A DNA stretch of 13,321 nt from Phoronis ovalis. Taxonomy: Eukaryota > Phoronida > Phoronidae. This document shows positions 1-10,400 of the stretch, one piece after another (the first letter of the stretch is position 1; each line of letters begins with the position of its first letter). Position numbers and translations under genes: made by a program. Location of the stretch: positions 10,098 through 23,418 of the forward strand of contig JAOXYB010076832.1 of the NCBI GenBank assembly GCA_028565635.1, given 5' to 3'. The notes beneath the pieces were generated by a model that made no database searches, was not told where the DNA came from, and saw only the letters and a list, made by a program, of their open reading frames with translations.

Positions 1-819
1 TTTTTTATTACATTTCAATAAACCTATAACATAAAACTAGTATCAGAGAACATTATAGAAAGATGCGTCAATTTTTAAGAAATAGCAGGGGATTCATTTC
101 TTAGCGTGGACTGGCACTATAAAACATACCTTTTTTTCAGAAAAATCAGTTTCATTAAACGAATATAAAATTAATATATACGTACTAATCTTATCTATTT
201 TGGTGGACATGAAAATAAACTAAGAACTCAGCTGATTTTGCCTCTCATCTCGATAACAAGGCATTGTATTTTCATTTTCCTTGGCTTTACACGGAAAATT
301 AGCAAGCGGAATTAGAGGAATTCTTGCGTTTCGTTTTTTCGTTATTTCGTTATTTCGTTCGTTATTTCGTTCGGTTTAATTCGTTCGTTCGTGTCCAGCA
401 TGACCCGATTCGAAATGTCTCAGACTCCTAGTCATCATTTTGTGTATAAAGCTTGAATAAAAAACGCTGCATGAATTTCGGAATATACAGGCAGAAAAAT
501 AACTGTTTTCATCTTATTAAAAGCTAATCAGAAAGAGATATTTTCCTCATTTTGTGTCTCTTTGCATATGTTTTGAATTTTCAGCGAAAAAAGTAGAGAG
601 GACAATTAAAGAAAAACTATTTGAACTATTTAAGACATTGTACATTGTTTTTGTTTTCTACGCTTTATCGACCATAGCTGCGTGTTAAAGCTGCTTTAGT
701 AGTTGATATAAGGAGCCAACTGAATGAGCAAATATGTGTTCTTTATGTGTTCTCACAAGGACATGTGCCGACTGTTATACTTTAATGCTAAATAATCATT
801 ATACAGATATCATACAAAA
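1..819. other. 3' flanking DNA, no gene recognised
   Basis: This is AT-rich sequence beyond the last candidate poly(A) signal of the MMP gene. I see no long open frame, splice-bounded coding motif or RNA gene. The only structure is the TTTCGTTA-type simple repeat near 326-392. Confidence 0.6.
326..392. repeat. TTCG/TTTCGTTA simple repeat
   Basis: About 67 bp is built from TTTCGTTA and TTCG units (for example GTTATTTCGTTATTTCG followed by TTCGTTCGTTCG). It is an imperfect microsatellite and is probably length-polymorphic. Confidence 0.75.
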
Positions 820-1385
820 TTTATTTATTCTACGCTATAAAATTAAAAAATATACAAGTTAGTACAAAAACCTGTTATTTCAGTACAAAAAATACATAAC
901 TGAGGTATAAAATTGCATACATGACTTTTTTGTGCAATTTTAAAGAATCTTGCAACGCGCTGTTTGTAACATTTGTTTTAAGCAAAATGAAGTATAAACC
1001 GTTCATTTCTGAAATATACATGGAATGAGCACGACCAAACGCGGACATAAGTACTATTTAAAAAAGAGGACGTGTCTTCAGGTAATACAAGCACATTTAT
1101 TAGCAATAATGTACTAATATAACTCAAACAGTAGGTGTCAAACATAGAAAATTCATCCCCATTTAGTGGAGTGTCTATTTCTATTAGTCCAGTAAACTAC
1201 TTAATTTTGCTGCATGCGTTATTCTCATTCAAGGTTAAAACTTTCTTCTCTTATTCGCGCCGTATTTTAAGAACATTTCCTTTAAAATAAGTTAGTACGA
1301 GTCCATATATGGCTTTGATCAACCACTTCCCAGAAGCAATACTTGTCATAAATTATAAATAGAGTCTATCTAAATGCAATGTATA
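820..1385 (-). terminator. 3' UTR with candidate polyadenylation signals
   Basis: Downstream of the TAA, minus-strand AATAAA hexamers occur at 1101-1096 (followed by a GT-rich GTGCTTGTATT), and as two overlapping copies at 829-820 (AATAAATAAA). They would give 3' UTRs of roughly 290-310 or 560-590 nt. The sequence cannot tell which is used; both may be. Confidence 0.5.
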
Positions 1386-1485
1386 TTACTTGGGCACTTT
1401 TCTGCCACAACCCATCCACGCCGGGGCTGTTAGTTTCGGGTAACCGACATCGACTCTTCTGTAGTAGTCATTAAACTTCCTATAG
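1386..1485 (-). CDS. Exon 11: end of hemopexin blade 4 and stop codon
   Basis: The exon begins after ATTTGTTACAG. It reads [20 protein letters not shown], then [13 protein letters not shown] and TAA at 1386-1388. Cys514 is the expected partner of Cys325, locking the four-bladed propeller. The tail after it is only six residues (GRKVPK), with no membrane anchor or GPI signal, so the enzyme should be soluble. Confidence 0.95.
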
Positions 1486-4400
1486 CTGTAACAAATAGAA
1501 AAACAATTATTAGATATAAAATGAGAATCTGAATACAGTATCATATTAAAAGCAATTATTTTTCAAGCGACATCGTTTCGTAATTTTTTTTGTATATTAA
1601 GAATTTATGAATTACTTCTCTAGGTAAGGAACGTATCACTAATATAGAGTGCGTTTTATGTTACGCTAATTCCAAATTTAGGAAATACTCTAAAGGTTGT
1701 CATATTTAGGTAACTTTTGATTAAAAAGTCTGGAAATATAGACTCACTTTCTGCCTCTGAAGAAGTAGGTCCTCCTTTCATATCTTGACCATACGGCGGC
1801 TTCTATATTCCCTGCTATACCGGGCCAGTGCACAGAGATTTCTTTCGGATATCCGTATCTTGTAATATCCTCGCTTGCTTCATCAAATTCCCAATAATTG
1901 TCTCCCTGAAAACATATACGGAAATATATTATTACTTACCCTCATCATGCGTTACATTGAACTAATACATAAATAAGCAACAATGGGTGTTGTTTGAGCG
2001 CTTAAATGGTGTATATTCCATTACATACATTGGACTGTAGGGTTTATGCTATACTTCCCTTTTTATTAAATTCCTATCTCTCCTATATACGTTTAGTGTA
2101 GGTTTCGTTTCCATCTACGTGAAGTAGTATGCAACGCACCTTCAGACATAAGTATTGCGCGACTTTAAAAAGATGCGCATACTACTGGTGTTTATTCCAT
2201 GTCATCATCGATCTCGTGTGCGCGTCGTTTCAATAAACAGATACAACCACTGACAATTCTCAAATGCGTACTGGGACATGCAGCTCTAAAGTCAGTTTCT
2301 TTGTTTTTGGCTGGGTGTCTAGGTGTATTAAATGTACGGTTATTTTCATATATTTACCTTAAAGATGTAGATTCTACCGTCTCTCCATGCCAGAGCTGCT
2401 TCTGGGTTATAAGGATAAGCAGGATTTCGAATGTACTTAGGATATCCCCGCTCTAGTTCAAAACCAGAATATTTCCATAGTTTTCTACCTACAAGGAAGT
2501 AAAATGGTTATAGTAAACTTACATTCCGCTTCAGAAAATCTTATATTGTCTGTGTACAATGGAACTGAACCTGGAAATTGTGGTTAACATTTTCAAAGAT
2601 GCTTTGAAGATTTTTGGAGACTGCTACACCAGTACTGTTATCGAATCTGGATAAAAAAGTCCACGATGATTCTATCACACAGTGCGTGGTTTTGTCAACC
2701 TTGTCTATATACGTAAACAGCTTTAAGGAGGTTCATGTCTCGATCTAAATACACTTCATAAACTTCGTCACAAGGGGGCTAGCGTCTCACTAGCGCTCTG
2801 ACATTGTTACAAAATAACATAATAGTAAAACGACTGGACACATAATTCTTTGGAAAAATATAAATAAAGGAAAACTCTCCGGCCGGACATTACACATTTG
2901 TTTTCAATATCTACGTCATACATGTAGCTGAAACAGTATATGCACTACAGAGGGCAGTAAATACATACTAAAAGTACTATTTTACGTACCTTTGAAAAAA
3001 TATGTTTTTCTTGTTCTCCACGAATAAACTGCTGCACCCAAGTTTCTTGGAGCTTGAGGGTACACATAACGCACCATTTTGGGGTACCCAGAAGACACTC
3101 CATTATAACTAATCTTGTACACGAACGAACCGCGGAATGCGTAGTATTTACCATCTTTGTCTGAAAACCAATATGGTATTAAACAAAATTTCCAATGTTT
3201 CTTTTACAGGTTTGTATGTATGAGATTGTACAAAGTTACCTAATCTGTTAGCAGTTCAATTACCAAGTTCTGTGGTGACGAATGCACTCTTGAAGAGTCT
3301 GGTGTGGAATGTGAATGAATTTTACTGATGAAACGACTAAGTGGCCATTATACTGTATGTTTCTTATTTTATTTTTTTTTAATTTAAGAAGTATTGTCAA
3401 TACGTTAGGCACTGGAGTTGTAAGTTGAGTTTGGAACAAACATCTAATAACTATTTAACGCACACATGAGTAGACTGGTTTAATATTCGTATAAATATGA
3501 TTACAGTATAACTTACTCAGTATAATTGCGTCAAATTTAGTGTTGCATTTATCAGGAATTTCAACTGATGGTCTTCTGGTAGTTGTGGTTGTTGGCGAAC
3601 GAGTTGGTCGTGTTGGTCGTGTTGGACGTACCGGGGGTCGAGGGGTAGGTCGTGTTGGACGTACCGGGGGTCGAGGGGTAACCCCTCTCTTGGCACCTAT
3701 GACATAAAGACATTACGTACGTGTTAATGCATTCATAAAGAGTACATATCATGTCTCAGTCTAGTATATATAATACAAGACCCCCTTGTAATGATATCAT
3801 AATGGTTAGCTCTAACTTTAATAATGCAATACAAGATTTACTGAAAAAGTGTGTAATGTATGCTTTAATCATTTGTGAACTGTCAAGGTTTCTAAATAAA
3901 TGTTGTCAGCTGAGTTGTTTTATTTGATGTACCCTACACCTAGTCCCCATACCAGTAAACTATGACACCATATATGTATATGGTTTATTTTCGGTTGTCT
4001 ACAGAAGAGAATCCCTTACTTAAAGTCATTTACCATATATGGATTGGATTCCACGTATATCATCACTGTGCAACTTTAAATTTGGTGTATAGCCTTGATA
4101 GTACGGCGCCATCAATGCCCCTGGAATATTGGTGTGTCCTAGACCCAGTGCATGTCCAAACTCATGAGCAGCTACTATTTCAAAATTGGTTCCTTCCTTG
4201 GAATATTCTGTCCACTTTTCGTCTTCATCAAAATGAGTGTCACCATTTTCGGGAAAGAAAGCATGTGCAAGTACTCCGCCTACAATGAAATTTGAAATTT
4301 AGCATATATGGTATGTGAAAACAATTGCGCCGTACGTTGACTTGCAGCCGACGTAATACGGCAAAAATAAACCAGCGCCAGTTAACAGATGATTGAAAAT

Positions 4401-7400
4401 AACATAGCTAAACTCGTCAGTCGGAAATGGACGAACATCTTAATAAATATTTATCCGAATTAAGATCCTCTTTGGATACTAGGCCGTTTCTGTTCAATAG
4501 TTGCGTTTATATTGTAAACGGAGAATATACGTCAGCGCTTGGAAAGAAGGCCATTCATGACATTTATAGGAATTGATTGGGTTATTTTATCAGGCGATTA
4601 TATTGATAAACATGGTTGGGGCTATAGGGGGGTTTTAACGAGCAGCGAGCATTGTGATCTGCTAAGTCCGAGCCGCGAGCATCCACTGATTTTTAAACGC
4701 GAGTTTTTTTCTTTTTGGCGACCCCTTTTTTACTTGCCGCGAGCATTGTTGCACCCTGGGGGGACCTCTACCTCCTTCATGGTTACTTCCCTTCGTCAAG
4801 GCCAACTGCTGGTAATGTATCCATAAATCACATTAAATTATGTACGACTAACACTTAGGAAAGTGTGACTGTATTTACAACACTTGGGACTGATCTTTTG
4901 GCGTGATTTTATTACCATAAAAAACGTTTTACTCCAGCAGAGATAACAGAATCGGATGTCCTTCTTCATATTTTTATTACATTGACCAAGATAAAATAAT
5001 GATTACCTAGGCCATCAAAACTGTTGCCAGCTCCGTCCTCATGGTAACCACGTGCAAATTTAATTTCTATGTCGGCATTGCCTCTAGTTTCACGGAATTC
5101 CAAGTTTGTGACTTCACTCCAAATTTTAAGCGCATTGCTTACTGCTCGTCTGTAAGAAATAAATGGACTTTAAATACCTTCGTCACAAAAATGCTATTCC
5201 ATGGACAAATGACTACATCAGCCCAGTGAATAAATATCTGTGAAAGCAATATCGAATTTCATCAGTACTTGAAGAATTATTTTATTTGAATGAAAATGCT
5301 AAATATTATTTCAAGTATGCTAAAAACAATTTTACCTCTGAGATCCCGATGGTAGATCGCGAGAATAATTATTCAATCGCCATGTTACGAGGTTTTTCTT
5401 CCACTTATATCCTGAAATATAATATATATAAATAACGTTGAAGCTACTACGTAAACAAAAACACACTTGGTACAGCTAGCAAAAGGTACCCATCGATCTG
5501 CGGACATTGTACACTTTACACAGTAAACAAAAACAGTCAGATCTATTTGCTTACATTAGAAAATAGCCTGTTGTTTAAAACAATTTTGTGAACAAAATTA
5601 AATATTTTATATAGTGAACTGCGTGTTTCTGGGTGTTTCTTATATAAAGTAATCGGATGTGACAGTCTCAACAACCAATCAACATAAATCATTAGTTGGA
5701 GAAAATCTTTATACAACATAAAATATCATATTTTCAGTGTTTATATATTCCCCTGTTTTATATATGGCCTGGATGATTTGCTAAAAAACTTCAAAATGTA
5801 ATAAAGTAATGAATAAATTTCATGTTTTAATGATTATTAAACATAATCAGAATAAAGATTAATAACATTATCAAAAAAAATTAACAGTATCATAAAACAT
5901 CATTTTAGACTTATGTAAGTCTATTAATAGTCCAAAGCTAATGATCTATGAGCTGTGCTATTATCCGTTGCATCAGAAACGACAAGCAATGCGCGCCACC
6001 TATCACCAGCCTAATGTTAACCCGTAAGAATCAACCCCAAGTCGAAAAACATTTTTTATCCAAAAGTGCTATATTCAAAAATGCAAATATGCACATTTTT
6101 GAATACCTCTATGTGCCGTTTTGACTTTTCTGATTTTATATTTTCAAAAAAGTTATAAAACTTGTTTAAGAAGCGGAAAACGATCTATTTTGAATAACTC
6201 TGTAGATTCTGAAAAAGTTTTAAATAAACCAACGTCAATTTTATCTGGTCGTGGTGATTTTATTTTTTCTCACTTATTTCTGTAGTATAATTTACCTGGG
6301 TAGTAAAAAGCAGCCGGTCGTGAGGGAAAATTTCCCCTTCTTCCTGTGGAATGTACGTCAGGTATACCGCAGCGTGGTTTATGCATCATCTCTAAGGTTT
6401 TACTATCTAAGCGGCCAGACACAGGCAGGTTCATCATTTCCTGAAACTTTCTGTAAAGAACAAGTCAAGTGTAAGTTGAGAATATTGAGTCATAAAATAC
6501 CGGTCATTTGAACTGGGAGAAAGTGTAACTGCGTGATTTATTATAACAATAAGAATATCATTTACATTGTTATGACACCAATAGATAAAGTTCTCGCGTC
6601 CATTCGTTTTTTGTTTTTTCCGGATTTCTTAGTAAACAATATGTTTTCGACAAAAGGAATCATCAATGAATGTCGTCGGCTTTTCTGTCATTTCTCGCCC
6701 ATGCGTGTAAAGTAGAAATTGTGTAATAAAGTGCACTTAAAGTGATTGAAAACAAACTATACTAGTAATGTTACAAGTATTTTAAAATGTTGTAGTATTT
6801 TCTTTGCATTTCAACACCGTGTTTTGACAGTCTTTAATTTACCAAGAAAGCACTTGCTAAAATAATGTTCTTGCTCCAGGCAATGGAGGAAATTAAGTAA
6901 TACGCACAAAAGGTAGGTGGAAAAATTTGACAATAAACATCCATTTTATACGCTAACAATGCAAACAATGACATCAATGTTAAGAGGTGTACACGAACAA
7001 AAGTTTTATTATTTGGTCAAACACCTGCAGATAAAACGAAAATTATAATGCGAAACTTAAAGGCATGCGCCAAATGTAGACTATAAAACAGTCGTATCAA
7101 TTCAAACGCCAGTCTTCTCAAAGTTGGTATTATAAACTTATAGATAATCGACATCCAAATTGTGACAAAATGTTGTGAATTAACACCAATCTCTTGTAAC
7201 ATTTGTATAATATTTGTAGATATACGTAATAAATATGTTATATTTTTGTAGTCTAGAAAACACATGGCATATCTGAGTCAGAATTTACCAACACAATAAG
7301 CATCCTATTGTCTTTAAACAATTCAAACGATAGGATTATTATTTTCAGGTGTTTAAACATAAAACGATAAAAGTAGGAAAGCGACTGCATCGAACTCAAT

Positions 7401-10400
7401 CTAGGACATGAACATTAGTGTAGCCAACGGAAACCGTACCGATCTTTAATTGGTTCAAGAAAATACTTTTACTATTTTATAATTGGCAACATTCCGAGGT
7501 ACAAAGAAAGGTGAAAGCGATTTCCTAGTCGTAATATAATATTTTGTTTGTAAACATGCCAACTAGACTTTACATCCATTCTTTAAATTGTACAAGGTTT
7601 TTACGTGTTCTGTGTTTGATCCAGGCCAGTGTTTGTTTATTTTACAACGTAACTGTGTTCAGTTTTGAAGTGATTGTGCAAACTTTTAAAGAGTTATTAC
7701 ATGTTTATGTTAACTGGATTTCTGTTTAAATTATTTGATTTATTGACCAGGGATTTCGGAGTTTTGCATGTCATTTGTTTTAATAACTACATATATCAGC
7801 TGTTTTGCCGTTTTTAACAGTTGACAAAAAAAATCTCCAGAACTTGTAGATCTGTTATTGTCTGGTTCTCGGATGTTTCTCTTTGATTTTCCAAAAATAT
7901 GGATTATTTATTCAACATACTGCTACAAATATGGGTCTATTTTTATATAAGCTATGGTTTTTAGCTTCTCGGTGGCACATGTTTACCAATTCAGTTCGAC
8001 CGACTTTCCTTCGGTGAGAGACCGTTAACGCTCATCGGATGTGTCTATGTTTTTTTTTAAACTTATAATTTTGTTGTAAAGGCGAAACTCTTACAAATTT
8101 TAACGTTGTTTTACGTCATATAAGATTCACTTTGTCATAGTATTATCCGGCGTTTAAAAACAATTTATTACCGTAAAAAAGTCTGGAGAAAAGTAACAAA
8201 GCCAGACACAGTAATGCTAATGTTCAGTGTTAATGCTTGCAAAGCTACTTAAATCTGGTATATGCGTTTGCATGAATACCCTTGTTAAAACTTTCTTTCA
8301 CAACCTTGTGATTGGGGCTCTGAATATTTGTGGTCAGTGTCAGTGTCAAAAATAGCGTCATATAAGCTAACAAAGTCAATGATAATCTAACAAAGAGTAT
8401 CGTTCAAATAATGCGGAACTATTTCCGACTGATAACTAATTCTTCTATCAAATATGTAGAAATTATTAGTCAGTTACTTTTTTTAGCAAACTAAAAGATG
8501 ATATCAGGAGAATTGTGTTTTATTTTGCAAATTAGATTTTTTGTGCGATTTTTTTTTATGTAGGAATTGAATAATTTTCACCATAATTCTAGAATCGCGA
8601 TTTATGCAAAATAAATATTTTGCATGAATATACTTCTTTCTCGAAGCAAATGCAATAAAACCAAACTTTTACACCAAGCTCTGTGTCTACGTGTACACTA
8701 TTTTAAAAGTCTAACTATTTCTTTCTACCAATCTGAGCCATTTATTTTATCATAACATCCAATTACTGTAATTACAAATAAGCTGCTGTCAACGTTTAGG
8801 AAGCAACAGGCCGACCGTGTTGTTAATTAGGCACAACTGGCCATGCAGCTTTAAGCAAAACACAACCTCATGCCAATATCTATTAAAAATCCATTTTTAG
8901 GGACTACATGCAAGTCACGTGACACGTCACGTGACTTTACCTGAGTGCCATGTAACGGTCGAAGGGATGGGGTCTGATAACCATGACGGTATTAGGGTCA
9001 TTTCTTCTGTGTGTATAACCAAATCTCTCCAAGTACATCTGGAAGATAATGTCTAATGAATTAATTACCTGATGCCCTCTTGGCGGGCCGCTGGACTGTG
9101 CTGAACGGACTTTCCATCAGATCCTTTTGATAAATAACCAAACTTTTCCAGGTACACCTGTCAAGAAAAAAATTGTTATACCCGAAATTAATGAAAGGTG
9201 TTTTTTGCAGAGATGCCTTGTTATAGATATATCGACTGATAAAAAGAGCTATCACAAAACATAATGTTTAAACGTACAAATACAGTTTGCCTTAATATAT
9301 ATACGTAAAGCACGAGGGGATTAGGTGCAAATAGATTAAACTTGATATTTTAACATTTTGTAATTTAGAGCAAAGAGTTCTAATTATGTATCTATTTACA
9401 TTTGTAGTCTAAACATAGAAATGCTGTGACTAAACATTAGCTTTTTATCTTTAAATCGTACTAAAACCTTATGTAAAAAAAGTTTATATAACTGGCTTCT
9501 TATTAGGGTTCCTGTTATATGCCAGCAAACCTGGTAGTTTTTCATGTTTCCTTTTTATTTTGTACCAATTTTCAGCAAACTATATATCGAAGATATCTAC
9601 AATCAGGGGCATGGTGTTTGAGATGTAGCGTGTCCAGGGTAGACTATTGTTGAGCTTGAGAACAAAATGTCATTTGAAGGCCAACTGTAAAATTTCTAAA
9701 TTGTTCATAACGGTCAAACATGATGGTAAGGAGTTATAAAGATATTATTTCGGACCTTCTGTGTTATTTGTGTGCACGATTAATGTATAGAGGTAATATG
9801 CTCAAGAATAGTTAGTCTAACGGGCTTGCAGTTTGACTTATGACATCCCAGGGTAGCAAGAGCAAAGTTGACCTCGAAGTCAAAAGGTCAAAATTGGTGA
9901 AACACAGATATTGGGTATTTATGTCACTAAGACGTCGTTAAGAGGTCAATGGGTCATTTTGAGGTCAACAAGTTACAAGACACCAAATTTTGAACATTTG
10001 ATGGAAAAATAAAAGTTAAAGGTCACTTGGCGGTTATCACAAAGGGCATAAAAATCAATAGCAGTAACCCTTACCTTTGCTAAATTTGTAGGTTTAGAAT
10101 ATTGGCGCTATTTTTATGGGCAGAGCACTTAAAACAATATCCTACAACACAAATCTGTGCCAAAAAACAAATAAATCACAGCTCCCTGGCATGGTTTCTT
10201 GTCGTCAGCGAGATTATAATTATTTGATTCCAGTCTTAAATTTTGTGCAACTTTATTTTTTTCTCACTAAACAGCATGATATTCAGATAATTCAGATTTT
10301 AGATTTATATATATTTTTCTTAACATTTATTGCCAATAAATAGGTGTTATACCCAAAATTGTGTTAATGACAAATAAATATAAACTGAATGTTTCAAAAA

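Noticed and set aside
2123-2186. 10-bp inverted repeat in intron 9, considered as a MITE
   Set aside because: The arms enclose only 44 nt and no target-site duplication is evident; the arm length is near chance for a window this size.
2945-3154. 69-codon minus-strand frame over exon 8
   Set aside because: It is a wrong-frame reading of the hemopexin exon and runs into the intron.
3561-3752. Asn/Thr-rich minus-strand frame with repeated TPGTSNTT
   Set aside because: It is the out-of-phase reading of the hinge repeat in exon 7; the in-phase reading joins both neighbours and fits the MMP hinge.
3962-4288. 108-codon forward frame
   Set aside because: It is antisense to the catalytic exon 6, which carries [11 protein letters not shown] on the other strand.
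4539-4826. 95-codon forward frame in intron 5
   Set aside because: It overlaps the repeat-rich island in a different frame from the 49-codon frame and shows no domain; kept only as part of the island finding.
7017-7265. 82-codon minus-strand frame in intron 2, considered as a further alternative exon
   Set aside because: No MMP prodomain pattern (YLE.FGY or similar) and no phase-matched splice-bounded segment was seen.
7544-7729. 61-codon forward frame in intron 2
   Set aside because: Low-complexity hydrophobic reading of T-rich DNA with no supporting signal.
7990-8040. GC-richer patch with short ACCGA/TCGGT and CGTTAACG palindromes, considered as a mobile element end or RNA gene
   Set aside because: Stems are only 4-5 bp and no flanking duplication or known RNA fold could be seen.
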